Assembly (NCBI GenBank): GCA_005656395.1 | Contig: SRSI01000068.1 | Coordinates: 186,001-250,000, forward strand | Source of the DNA: Strongyloides papillosus | Taxonomy: Eukaryota; Nematoda; Chromadorea; Rhabditida; Strongyloididae | Direction of reading: 5' to 3' | DNA: 64,000 nucleotides | Shown here: piece after piece, positions 1 through 11,354 of the stretch | Numbering within the stretch: the first letter of the stretch is position 1 | How the letters are laid out: every line of letters starts with the position of its first letter | The notes under the pieces: generated by a model | What the model was told of the DNA's origin: nothing | The model's database searches: none | What the model saw: the letters and a program-made list of their open reading frames with translations, nothing else | Made by a program: the position numbers and the translations under genes

Positions 1-1234
1 TTTAACTCTCTTTGAAGTCTTATAAGGTAACCAGGATCAGGATAACCAAAATTATCACCTTTTTTTGAAGTTTTGTGGTGGATTCCATTCCATACACATA
101 CATTTTTTTTACCCGTTGTAATAGAATCAGAAACAGTAAAAATTAGTCGCATTTTAAAAGCAACTTCTAGTAATTTTAAGCACTTTACACCTTCTTCAGT
201 ATTTGGAAGATAAGCAATTCTTGTAACACCCATATAAGGTAACCCTGGGCGGATATGTTGTTCCTAATAAAGAAAAATAAATCTATATTATTAATAATAT
301 AACTTACATTTTGTATACCACTAGGTATTTTATACTTTATTTCTATAAAACCATTGGCATCAGGAAAACCAGGTACCCTATCTGGTACAATAGTTGATGT
401 CATACTTCCACCAAGTGGTTGAGGACCGAATGTTGTAATATAAGTCTTCAAACACAATGGACATCTTGGTCTCATCTTAAACGCTTCATTAATACAATCT
501 AAATGGTAAATGTGTCTACATAATTTCAGTTTAACAGCAGCTTCATTTGACTCAAAGAAATTCGATAAACATATAGCACATTTATCATCTTCTTCTAGAC
601 TACTTCTATCAGAATCTGTAAGAGTTACCATAGCTGTTGATTCAATATTTTCCTCCCCATTACCATCATCAATTTCATCTAACTCTAATTCATCGGGAAT
701 AACACCTTCTGTACCACCAAATGCTCTTCTGAATTTTCTCTCATATTCATTTATTGTTCTTGAACTGATATCTTTGAAATAAATTTTCTCCAAACTACCG
801 AAATTATTAATTCGATTCAAGGCAACGAAACTGCAAATAGACCCAAATGCTATTGGAACATTTAAAGCACCAGTACCAATAGCAGTTAATGCAATGCTTT
901 TAAAGCCTTCATCAATAGCTTTTCTAAAAACCCTCTCATAAACATCATAAAGAAAACCAACGTCACTTCCTCTAATCAAGGCAAAGATTATTTTTTTATT
1001 ATCAAGTGAAGTACCACCATCGACGACTACAACACCAGTTGAATGAGTTATCTTTTGCCTCTCCACAGCAAGTACCGCATCCAGTGAATCTCCAACCTTA
1101 CGTCTTAATGCTTTACCTGCACCGACTTTTAAATCAAGTCTTGCCGTTGTTGAAATACAGATAGCATCAACATTACTAGTGAGAATATCACCAACTTCAA
1201 AATAAATATCTACGTTTTTGAATTTGTATGACAT
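1..1234 (-). CDS. Macro domain-RING-Deltex C-terminal E3 ubiquitin ligase (3' end outside window)
   Basis: Two exons are visible: 1234-308 (309 residues) and 263-1, joined by a 44-base intron (264-307, GTAAGT...TTATTAG) that keeps frame (IQN|EQH). Residues about 8-170 form a macro fold: GDILTSNVDAI, then TGVVVVDGG, then SIALTAIGTGALNVP. Residues 219-261 are a RING with pattern C-x2-C-x16-C-x-H-x2-H-x2-C-x10-C-x2-C (CAIC, CRHIYHLDC, CPLC). From about residue 266 a Deltex C-terminal (DTC) domain follows, including QPLGGSM and, in exon 2, VWNGIHHKTSK and YPDPGYL. Deltex-family RING-DTC proteins are E3 ligases, and their DTC binds ADP-ribose/NAD. The macro domain suggests ADP-ribose recognition, but the usual NAAN-like loop reads ISTTA here, so binding is uncertain. 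The reading frame is still open at base 1. By the family's usual length the stop should lie just beyond. The start ATG at 1232-1234 is the first in frame. Confidence 0.88.
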
Positions 1235-1818
1235 AATTATACAAAACTACTTTTAATATTATGAAATACTATCAAAATTGGAAAACTATCTTTTAACGAT
1301 TAACAAAGAAAAAAGTATATATCAGCAATTCATTTACAGGACGTCCTTCAAAATAACCACGAGTATCTTTTTTTGCAATGATGACGTATAGGAAACAAAC
1401 GACTTATATTAGCAACCTGAGCAATTTCTTATCAAAATTCAATCTTCAATAAAGTACCAAGGAATGTTTAATTTTTAGTGGTAAATACCAACTTAGTAAA
1501 CAACAAAAGAATAAAATAAATGTTATGTGTATGTAATCAACGGAAATAGTACCGAAAAATGATGAATAAACTCGTAAAAAGGTTTTTTTTAATGCCATAA
1601 AATTTTTTTATATACATGCAGTTGACATATTTCTTATAACATCCATCTTTTATGATTAAAATGAAAGTTCCAGTGAGAGTTATATTAGCTTAATCAATAG
1701 CATGTGGACTTCCTCTATCATTTAGAATATTGTTTGTAAATCTCCTCGTCAATTTAATTTTTAAGAATTTATTTTGAATAAAATATTTATGATTTACGTA
1801 GGAATGATTCTTTCGAAC
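1235..1818. other. Intergenic region between divergent ligase and SF1 genes
   Basis: No convincing gene is visible. The segment lies between divergent transcription units, so it probably contains both promoters. It is AT-rich, and no TATA box stands out above the background. Confidence 0.4.
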
Positions 1819-1853
1819 ATGTCAGTCCCCAAATTTGCCGATCCTAACGCAAC
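1819..1853 (+). other. Possible 5' coding exon of SF1
   Basis: An ATG at 1819 opens eleven codons (MSVPKFADPNA) that run into a good donor, GTACGT, at 1854. Leaving phase 2, it is frame-compatible with an AG at about 2511-2512 (ACTGATAG), which would join it to KVITKSGERRR of the SF1 ORF. That acceptor has a poor pyrimidine tract. The exon is therefore a suggestion only. The alternative is that SF1 starts at the ATG at 2493. Confidence 0.3.
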
Positions 1854-2492
1854 GTACGTTTACTTCATTTTTTTATGACATTCACTATCAATTTTTTAGC
1901 ATATTATACTGAATCCTAATTTGGCATATTAAATTCTTTCCATGTATGGAGTATGAGACTTTTGAATTTTATGAGTACCATTAAAAATTGCCGAAGGCCA
2001 CTGCATTTCATCAATCATAATTATCAGTTTTCTTGCAAAATTCCTCTCGTAGTAAAATTTTGATAGACAAGTCCTTCATTGATAATTAACATACAAGACA
2101 GTTTTAATAATTTGAATGTTTGGTTAAAGCAACGGAAATATATTTTTGCAGCAGATTAATGTATGTGTGAATGTCAGAAAAATACATTCAGCAGGCTTAC
2201 CCTTTATTAATATACACACCAGAGAAGGATTAATTTGAAAAAAAATTGTAATACTACAGTAAAAAAGAGTGGTATCGATAACGAATTTAAATATGCCAAC
2301 AAAACTTCGCAAATAAGAGAAAAAAAAGTTGTGTTTACATCTCTTGCTAAAGAAAATTGAATTGCATTTGTAACTTTTGCATGATGTATTGAAAAGGATG
2401 AAGGTCTTTGTTCCAAAGTTGTTTTAGGAGTAACCTACGATTGCATTTTACTTTTGTTATTTTATATTTGTGTACATTTCACATCCATATTG

Positions 2493-3895
2493 ATGCACTC
2501 TATAACTGATAGTAAAGTTATTACTAAAAGTGGTGAACGGCGTAGGAAATCAAGATGGTCAGCTAATAAACATTTTCTTCCAAATCTCCCTACTGTGCTC
2601 CCACCAGATTTGACGAAAGAACAAATTAAAGCATATCTCCTTAAATTAGAAATTGAAGATATTACAAAAAGTTTACGTTCAGGGGATTATTTGTTAGTTC
2701 GGGCTGATAATAGATCACCCTCCCCGGAACCTGTTTACGATGCTCAGGGAAAAAGAACAAATACTAGAGAACTTAGAAAAAGACAGGAATTAGAACACCA
2801 ACGTCATGATAAAATACAGCAGTTATTAAAATTAGACCCTTCCTATAAACCACCAACAGATTATAGAAGTCCACAAGTAAGGTTAAACGAGAAAGTTTAT
2901 ATTCCACAGGATGATCACCCAGAAATTAATTTTGTTGGTCTTTTAATTGGACCTAGAGGTAATACTTTGAAAGCACTAGAAGCCGAGACTGGAGCTAAAA
3001 TTATTATCCGAGGTAAGGGAAGTGTAAAAGAAGGTAAGCTTTCGCGAAGGGATGGTCCAATGCCAGGTGAAAATGAACCATTACATGCTTTTATTACTGG
3101 AAGTGATAGTGAGGTTATTAAAAAAGCTGTAAATAAAATCAAAACAATCGTTGACGAAGCACTGTTAATGCCAGATGGAAGTAATGAGTTAAGAAAGACA
3201 CAATTAAAAGAGTTGGCGTTGTTGAATGGTACATTAAGATCTGAAGAGATGCTCGTAAAAACATTTTGTGGCAATTGTGGTGGTGAAGGCCATAAAACGT
3301 ATGTTTTGTTTATTTTATTTATTTTTTATCATAATTTTTCAGGTATGAATGTATGTTGGCTCAAAATGTCACAGCAGCAGTTGTTTGTACAGCTTGTGGT
3401 GCGAATGGTCATATAGCAAGAGATTGTAAAAATCCACTACCTGGTGGTGTAGTTGTTGATGAGGAGTATCAAGCTTTAATGAATCAATTAAATGAGGCAA
3501 ATGTTGATCCCAGTACTTATGTTATGTATGCACAACAAGGTTTAGTTACACCAACAGCACCAGCTACCGCTTCACCAGGTCAATTTCCACCAGCTGGAGG
3601 TTCATTGGCAACAAATTATCCGGGTTACACACCAAACCAAAATCAACAGATTGCTCCTGGATTTGGTTTTGTTCAAAATAATCCACAGAATGCTACTGCA
3701 GCAACTTATCCTCAACCACCTATTGATATGTCCATGTTTTATGCCCCTCCTCCGCCGCCACCTCCCTCTTCAGGTAGTGTAATGATGGGTTATGGAGACT
3801 CAACAGGAGGACTCGATTCAATTGAAAGTATGAAACAGGCAGCTCTTGCTTATGCTGCAAGGCAAACGGCAGCTAATGATGATGAGGGTAATTAA
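2493..3895 (+). CDS. sfa-1: Splicing factor 1 / branch-point-binding protein
   Basis: SF1 recognises the intron branch point and hands it to U2 snRNP together with U2AF65. Exons are 2493-3298 and 3343-3895. The 44-base intron splits the first zinc knuckle, and after splicing CGNCGGEGHKTYEC is a perfect C-x2-C-x4-H-x4-C. Order of parts: a U2AF ligand motif RRRKSRWS with the key Trp; a helix-hairpin region; the SPSP motif (RSPSPEPVYDAQGKR); a KH-QUA2 domain with INFVGLLIGPRGNTLK and IIIRGKGSVKEGK; ELALLNGTLR; two CCHC knuckles (second CTACGANGHIARDC); and a Pro/Gln-rich tail with an eight-proline run. All of this matches metazoan SF1 closely. The start is unsure: the frame is open upstream to about 2454 and a 5' exon at 1819 is possible. 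AATAAA occurs at 4178 and 4200, rather far downstream. Confidence 0.95.
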
Positions 3896-4782
3896 ATCCA
3901 ACAAATCATTTTTTTAATTAAACTTTTTTAATTATATTTCTTTGTTTCACCAAATTATTAAATCGGAAGTATCGCTTCATTCTTATTTTTTTTATTTGTT
4001 TGTTGTTTATCTCTAAAGGGTACGCGCTAGTTCAGCAAAGCTGTTTTGCTTTTTTTCATAGGTGGAGCACAGAAAAAATTTTATTAGAAAGACAGTGTTA
4101 AAAATCTTATTAAATTGGAAAGGGAGCTGGGTTTTTTGTAGGACAGGATCCCATTTCCCCACAAGTGTTGGTATTTAATAAAATCCGCATAAAAACTCAA
4201 TAAAGTTAGACAAAATCTGCTGTTCCCAGGGAAGTGTAACTTTTAATATATAGAAGTAAATCTGTATATTTATAATCAGATGACAATAAGCTAAAATAGA
4301 TTGGTCAGTCTGACTTCTCTAGAGAGTAGAATCATCAGCAATAATTTTCGATAGAGCGATCTTTTGCCGTTTATCTCATTGTATTGGTAAATTCTTATAC
4401 AAATTTTTTGTGAAGTGGCGAGTGTTAATTTTTGTTATGTTCTTGATATATTTTAAAATTGCAGTGAGACTGAAAGTGGTGATTTAGTACAAAAACGATG
4501 GTAAAAGATTTACATACACACAATTTATCAATCACCGTGTCTTTTTAGCACTTGAGACGGTATGATGCTGATTAATTTATCTTATTTTTAGACTCAATTT
4601 ATTAATCCCTTTTGCTCTTATATTTTGTTAAAGATTTACCGTATTGGTACTTTGCTTATATCTTGTTAAATTTCTCTTTACATTCACAAATATCGTCATT
4701 AGTTAGTTTGGTTAACTCAGTCGTACCATAAAAATTTAAATTTATAATTTTAGGTATTTCTTTGAATGTATATTATATAGGT
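3896..4782 (+). other. SF1 3' UTR and spacer
   Basis: No coding potential is seen. There is a small perfect hairpin (AGCAAA...TTTGCT) at about 4036-4052 followed by T residues, and AATAAA at 4178-4183 and 4200-4205 as candidate poly(A) signals. The rest probably includes the promoter of the next + strand gene. Confidence 0.4.
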
Positions 4783-6527
4783 ATGTCTGTCTTCCTCTAT
4801 GGGTCTAATAAAGTCAATGAGATTGATGAAAACGATTTGGATGAAGAAAACAATCTCCTCCAGATACCAAAATGTTTTCGTAAAAGAATAGGTTTGTTTT
4901 TACATGAAGAAATCTAGTATTTTCCTTTTCAGAAGGTACTGATTCCGACTCTTTTTATGATTGACTATACGAAGAAATTGATTATAGTAAATTAGCCCAA
5001 CATGCTGAAAAGAAAGAATTGTACAGACAGAGCATAGTCAATAGAAGTAGCCAATATCGTAGTCAGTTTTCTGAATCTAAGAAAAAGATTGCTTCACCGG
5101 AGCAATTGGAGAATTTCTTTCAAGATATTGGATTAAAGATTATTGAGACTATGGAGTATTCTGCTTGCTTTAGCTTTATTTGCAGGTCTGTAGAACGCAA
5201 AAGTTTTATTAGAGTGTTGGAAAATTACTTAAAATCACACAATGTTGATAATGTTATGTCTATTCTGTTGCCCATTATTACACTAAGGGATGGATCTGAA
5301 TCTTTTAAAATCCTCGAGATACTCTCAAGGCCAGTTAGAATCAATGGAAATTTCTTCAATAGTTTCCTCAAAATCTTGATTTCAATGGAAGTATTGCAAA
5401 CTAGGATGCTTGAAAAGATTTTCAAATTTTTTGAAAGAAGCACTTCCAAGGATGAGATGGTGAAAATACCTTGTAATATCTATGTTGATCTATTGAGAGG
5501 CACTGGTAAAATATATGAAGAGGAAAAGGTTTACAACACTATTATTTCAAATTTGAGATATGACAAATTTGATACTGTATATAGGAATGAACTTGCGAGT
5601 TTTATTTATAAATTTATTGAAGATGACGCATTGCATAATGAATTGTATCGAGAGTTAATGAAATGGATAAAAAGAAATGATTTAGATGATTGTGAGAACT
5701 TTAGACTGGCATTGCTCGAATCAATAGAGAATGTTCAACCTGATCCTGTTGTTGCTCAACTCGAATGTTTTCATCTCATCAAGAAAATTAACATTTTTGG
5801 ATGTAAAAGTACTATTAAAATCGTAGATTACACGGCTATGATGTTAGCATCTGATAATAGAGATTGTATTGCACCATTTTTGTTAATATTGAGACAGAAT
5901 TTTAGATTTGAAAAATTTAAAGAACCAGCTGATTTTGAAGAGATTGTTTGTAAAATGTTTCGTATAATTATGATGTTAGTAAGAGCTTCTCGAAAAATAG
6001 GAATAAGAATTGTTTTTAATGTTTTGAAGGGTTCAAAAGACAAGAAAGTTACGCCTGCAGATTTTGGCATCGTTAATGATAATACAGGGGAGGAATTAAT
6101 ATATATAGATGGAGAAGATGGAAATAACATTGATGAGGAAGATAAAGTAAAGGAAACAGCTTTGAAACGTCGTTTTTCTGAATTTGAGTATCTTTTGTCG
6201 ATTCTTACTGTAAATGAAAGTTTTTACTGTCATTTTAGTAAAGGAGCAGCAGCTATTTGGCAATTAATGGCAAAAAATATCAGACACCACCCTGAGTTAT
6301 TTGATGAAGATTGCAAATTTATAAGTATGTTGATTAACTGCGATTCTTTCCGTACAAAATACGAAAAAGCAATGAAGTATATTGCAGTATGTTTCGACGT
6401 GGTGGAGGAATCAATTGTACAGCAAATGGGTAGATATATTTTAGTGGGACTTGATGCACATTCGTGTTATGATGAAGTATATTCGAATCTAATGGGAAAG
6501 AAGGAAAAGGATGACGGGGCAATTTAA
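4783..6527 (+). CDS. Unrecognised helical-repeat protein with an in-frame UGA near the 5' end
   Basis: The family is not recognised. The main ORF is open from 4965 to the TAA at 6527 and reads as an all-helical, HEAT/ARM-like protein of about 500 residues with an acidic loop (DGEDGNNIDEEDK) before the last helices. No signal peptide or membrane segment is seen. A likely first exon starts at ATG 4783 (MSVFLYGSNKVNEIDEND...) and ends at a donor at 4892. The strongest acceptor, TTTTCAG at 4926-4932, gives a continuous frame except for a TGA at 4962-4964 followed by CTA (SFYD-stop-LYEEIDYSK). A weaker acceptor (AAATTAG, ending 4995) would skip the TGA and remain in frame. Otherwise translation could start at ATG 5151. 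AATAAA lies at 6611. The large helical ORF is certain; the 5' structure is not. Confidence 0.7.
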
Positions 6528-7102
6528 GTTTGATGTCTTCCCTATTCAATCGGTCATAACTTAATTTTTGTCACTCTTTGTATTATTTTTTGAAACTATA
6601 TTTGTTCGTTAATAAAATTATTATGGGTCTAGAGGGTTTAAAAAGAATTATTTTAAATTGATAAGTTAGCCCAACGGTAATCTTTTGAACAACCAATAGT
6701 TACTAATTTTGCTTCAATTGAGTATAACAAAATGTTTTTTCTACATTAATATTGGTTTCAACTGTGTAAATCTATTTTGAAAAATTAATTATTTCATTAA
6801 TTGCTTCTTTATTTGATCACCGCGACTTAATCAAAATAAAACTTCTGCCGAAACTTAAGTAGAAAAAATGAATTAAAAAAATCCTTCAAATACCAAAAAA
6901 TACTTCTAAATACGACTACTTATTTTTATATACCATAAAAATACCCTTTGTAGCGAACTAAATGCTATATTTAGTTTTTAAAGAAACCTCCCTAAACTAA
7001 AATTTAGTCAATTATCTTTAATTCTCAACTGGAAAAATCATTGTCATTACCCCAAACAAATTTGTGAACTGAAATAGTTGAGGTACTCGAACTATCGAAT
7101 TT
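6528..7102. other. Spacer with poly(A) signal
   Basis: AATAAA at 6611-6616, about 85 bases after the preceding stop, is the likely poly(A) signal of the upstream gene. The remainder is AT-rich with no gene visible and must contain the mS37 promoter or an SL trans-splice site. Confidence 0.4.
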
Positions 7103-7622
7103 ATGTTTCTATCATCTCCTATTTTCAAAGAATCTGCACTGGCAAAGTATGCTGGAAGAAGTCTACTCCCTAAGAAAAGATTTTTCAAGGAAATCCTTCC
7201 ATTTGCCTCAAAGAATCATGTTTCACAATTGAAAGAGAAACCAGAAGGTAAATTTAAATATGAAAACTATCATTTTATTTTTACGTTTAGGAGAGATGTG
7301 TATGAAAGAGTTACAATATCTTTTCAGTTGCCTTAAGAAATGGGAGTTTGATGATTTGAATTGTACGGCTCAACATGATAAATACACAAGATGCGTAAAA
7401 GAAAATGCCAAACGTGTTGCAGATTTTAAGGAAACCGTTAAAAAGGGTACTTTAGGTCAGGGAGGTAATTCTTTATCTACAGCACAAATAAATAAATTAA
7501 TGGAGTTATATCCACAACCTGGTCTCGGTAGATATCCTTACCAAAAAATGAAGCGTCTACCTACACAAGATTATGATGATGATTTGTTTGGGAGAAAAAA
7601 TAAGTATGGAAAAGCTAGTTAA
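7103..7622 (+). CDS. Mitochondrial small-subunit ribosomal protein mS37 (CHCHD1/MRPS37)
   Basis: Exons are 7103-7247 and 7291-7622, separated by a 43-base intron (GTAAAT...GTTTAG). The 158-residue product begins with a basic, hydroxyl-rich leader that suits mitochondrial import (KYAGRSLLPKKRFFKEI). It then carries a twin CX9C motif formed only after splicing: C-MKELQYLFS-C and C-TAQHDKYTR-C. This is followed by the CHCHD1-like tail (TLGQGG...LSTAQINKLMELYP) and an extra basic-acidic C-terminus. CHCHD1 is a structural protein of the 28S mitoribosomal subunit. The twin CX9C fold is normally oxidised by the Mia40 pathway. AATAAA is at 7675. Confidence 0.88.
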
Positions 7623-7969
7623 CTTTAGGTACCCTTGTTGTTATTAATTCGATATATTATTATACATTTTGATGAATAAAATGTTTTTTCCCCGTTTTCT
7701 TTCAAGCTAGCAACATAAAATTGTATGTTTTATGTGTGTATGAAACTTCTATTTTTTATTTTATCAGCTTTTTTCCATTCACTTTGTATTAAAATAAATA
7801 TTTCCTCGTGTCAAATTTTTTATCTTTAATGATAGTATAGTAAAATAGATAAAAAATGTATTGTCTTTAAATTTAAGTTAAAATTTATGATCAGTTTCGT
7901 TAATGTTTAATAAGTATTGAGACACTTACATTTATATATTTGTTCTTTCTATACAGAGATTGATTTATT
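7623..7969. other. Short spacer
   Basis: Contains AATAAA at 7675-7680 for the upstream gene. No other feature is seen. The short same-strand distance (347 bases) leaves room for either an independent promoter or operon-type processing. Confidence 0.35.
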
Positions 7970-9524
7970 ATGAAAATTGATTTAGATGTTGAAAATCTAA
8001 CTGATAATAATTTAAAAGATGGGACTTGCAAGAATTCAAATTTAAATGGTGAGAAAAAAATTTGTTGTGATGATCAGGCCATTTATAATTTAAGTGGTTT
8101 TGATAAATTTTTAAAATCACTAAATTTCTATTTTTGCGGTTATACACGATTTTTTATATTAATAATATCAATTCTTTGTATGACTGCAGCCCGAAGCAAT
8201 GAATTAACATTTAATTTTAATGTTATTTGTATGACTGCAAATAATTCAACTCTTGATACGGTATGAAAATTAGTTTTTTTTTTATTTAATGTTTTAGCAT
8301 ACAAGTATATTAATGAGCCCCAAAGAGAAAGCAGCCGTGTTTTCTGGATCAGGATTAGGGGCATTAATAACAGTTATACCAGTTGTTTATGCAATAAACC
8401 ACCTAGGAGCTAAAAATGTTTTTTCATTATTATTACTTTTATCAATTATCGCAACAATGTCATTAGCATATGTACCGAAAATCGATGTATATTTAATGGT
8501 ACCAATGAGAGTTATCCAAGGATTATCAATGGCTTCTGTTATGCCAATGATGGGATATGTATCTTCTACATGGTCAACAAAAGAAGAAATTGGAAACGTT
8601 ATAGCTCTCCTTTCAGCATCAGGACAATTTTGTCAATTATTAACAATGCCATTATCAGCATTCTTGTGCACAAGTCAGGGATGGGAATCTGTATATATTG
8701 TACATGGACTTTTAGGATTATTTGTATTAATCATATTTGCCCTATTCTTTCGAAATACACCGCAAAAACACCCATTTGTTGGTGAAGAAGAAAATTTATA
8801 TATTACAAAGGGATCAAAAAAGTTGACAAAAAAGGAAAAAAAGATTCCATTTGTAGAAATTTTTAAGTCAAAGCCAGTATGGGCTATATTCCTTGCATTT
8901 TTAGGAAATTCTTTTGGATTTCAAGTAGTTGTCCAATTTATGCCGACATATTTAAATAAGGTACTTAATGTATCTATAAAGAAAACAGGATTCAGCTCTA
9001 TAATTCCATCTATTTCACAATTAGTTTTTAAATTAGTTGCTGGTATCTTATCAGATAGAATAACTTTCATATCGGAAAAAACAAAATTAAGATGTTTTAA
9101 TAGTGTTGCTATGATTGGTGCAGGTATTTTTTTGTTACCACTAGGTTTTCTTAATGAAAATCACGCTGATATTGCTATTTTCTGCTTTACAATGTCTATT
9201 AGTTTATTAGGAGTTACAGCACTTGGAGCTATGAAATGCACCACATTAATTGCGAGATCATTTACTCATTTTGTAATGGGAATCGTTCAACTAGTCATTT
9301 GTATTGGTATGTTAGTTGTACCAATATTAGTATCAACTTTAGCTCCAAATAACACAATCGAAGAATGGAGAATTGTTTATTTTGTTGTTTTCACTGCGTT
9401 ATTTATGGGGAATCTTGCATTTGTTACTTTGTGTTCTGCTGAACCACAAAAATGGGCTATTCTCAAAGAGAGGAATGATGAGAAGGTTTTTGTGGATGAT
9501 TCAAATGGTGATAATGAAAATTAA
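7970..9524 (+). CDS. SLC17-family (MFS) anion/vesicular transporter
   Basis: Exons are 7970-8260 and 8298-9524, joined in phase 0 across a 37-base intron (GTATGA...TTTTAG), giving 505 residues. The N-terminal 45 residues are polar and cytosolic. TM1 follows (TRFFILIISILCM). After a short glycosylatable loop (NNST) the order of MFS helices matches sialin/VGLUT-type SLC17: VLRALEG-like VPMRVIQGLSMASVMPMMGYVSSTW, the TPQKHP loop after TM6, and PVWAIFLAFLGNSFGFQVVVQFMPTYL, then the closing EWRIVYFV and EPQKWA. SLC17 members carry organic anions, phosphate or vesicular glutamate. The substrate cannot be set from sequence. The gene converges on the SLC23 gene with only 107 bases between stops. Confidence 0.88.
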
Positions 9525-9631
9525 ATGCGATCTAAATTTTTTTATAATACTTTATTATTAAAAAACTTAACATATATATTATTTGAATATAATAGTTTTA
9601 AAAATATGAATAGAATTTTTTAATAATAAGT

Positions 9632-11354
9632 TTAAATTTTTGATATGTCACTAACGTGATTATTTTTTAAGACTTTTTCCTTAGGAATGAATGGAAGATT
9701 TTTAAGTATTGGGAATCTATCAAGAATTTTCATAGCCCAATTAGGCCAATAATAAACATCACGATTTGTTTCTCCTAAATCATGTATTAGTCCCCTTTCC
9801 CGTAATCCTCTTTGCTCTCTTGAAGCTCCAGGTACAGTGTTATCAAGGATACATGCAGTCAAACCTCCAATAAACATTTCTAATGTTAATAAAACTTGTA
9901 AAACTTGATTTGCTACATCATGATTTGTATTAATTCTGTGTCTTCTAAAATATTCGGGAAGTGCCAATCCTGTCATAATTGAAAAACCAAGAATTGTCAT
10001 ATTTCTACTTAATTGCATATCAACTTGTTGGAGATTTGATATAGCTACACCTGCTACCATAGCCATTGATGATGCTAAAACTCCACCAACCAAAGGATCA
10101 GGAATAGTTGATAAAACAGCACCAACTTTAGTAAAAATTCCTAGGATAATTAAAAGAAAACCTGCAAAACACATAACATATCTACTAGCAACTCTTGTTA
10201 CACCCATAACACCAATGTTTTCTGTATGTGTTGTAATTCCAGCTCCAGGACCAAGCAATGATGAAAGAAAAGATCCACATGCTTCTGCCATTATTCCTCT
10301 GTTGATTGCATGTGAAGGTGGTGCTCTTTCTTCAGAAACTCTTGCAGCAGCATGATAATCACCGATTGATTCAAAAACGGAAGTCATTGCTGATACTATG
10401 AATCCTAATATTAAAGCTACATCAAATTTTGGTGGACCATACATTCCAGGATATGGTATTCTAATCCATGGAGATTTAACTATTACGGCTATAGATGAAT
10501 TTTTGTCAGTTCTTGCCTCTGATTCAGGTGGTACTAAATCAGTAACAGTTAATAATATGCATGTTACCCATGCAACTATAATAGCAATAAGGTATGGATA
10601 ATGTGAGAAAATATTTGTTTTTGCCATTTGAATTCTACCATCTTTGTACGTTGGTAGTTTAATGTTGAAATTTGAGAGATACAAAATAGTAACGAATAAT
10701 GCTCCAGCTTGTATGATAGCTACCCAATGCTTTTCCATTCTATTTACTGTCATGTTAACAGATGAAATTACCAAACATAACATTATTGATGCTATTGTTA
10801 ATGGACCAATATATTTTGTTATTTTTCCAACCATCCCTGTAAAACCAATAATAAATGGAATCATAGAAGAAATCATTAATGATCCTAGAATATAAGCCAT
10901 CTTTTCATTAATCACATCTTCTTCTACATGATCATTTATTGTCAAATGACACATTCGATCTCCTTTAAAATAAGCTTCTATGGTTGGAACATAAGCAAAT
11001 GCTACACCTTGTAGTAATGCTAATCTTAAGATAAAGTTTATTATTAATAAATTATATAGTTATTCAATTATACCTAAATCCAAAAGCAGATTGAATTATT
11101 GTTGAGATACCGGATGTCACGAAAGTTGCAGATATTAGTTTAACTCTTACTTCATTCAATTTATCTCCTGGACATAAACTATCCGTCAAAATAAATGGAA
11201 TTGTTAATAGTGCACTAACACATACCATAACTTGTTGGAATCCAAAGAGAATTGCTATAGTTATTGGTGGCATTTCATCCACCTTTATCATTCGTCTCTG
11301 CTTAACATTTTTTGATTCACCATTAGGCTGTAATGTCCCATTAAATTCCGACAT
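9632..11354 (-). CDS. SLC23/NAT nucleobase-ascorbate transporter (SVCT-like)
   Basis: Exons are 11354-11074 and 11024-9632 with a 49-base intron (GTATAA...CTTAAG). Splicing gives GFR|LALLQGVAFAYVP, the expected SVCT sequence, and 557 residues. The first helix carries FGFQQVMVCVSALLTIPFIL (metazoan SVCT has QH in the QQ position). The NAT signature occurs as TENIGVMGVTRVASR. Twelve to fourteen hydrophobic segments are visible, with VFESIGDYHAAARVS before the signature, where substrate-binding acidic residues lie in this family. The loop before the signature reads LGPGAGITTHTENIG. It is a membrane symporter for ascorbate or nucleobases, and the choice between them cannot be read here. The first ATG was chosen as start. 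Confidence 0.92.

Noticed and set aside
4036..4060. Hairpin followed by T residues after SF1
   Set aside because: Looks like a bacterial-type terminator but the genome is eukaryotic; stem only 6 bp. Treated as a chance 3' UTR hairpin.
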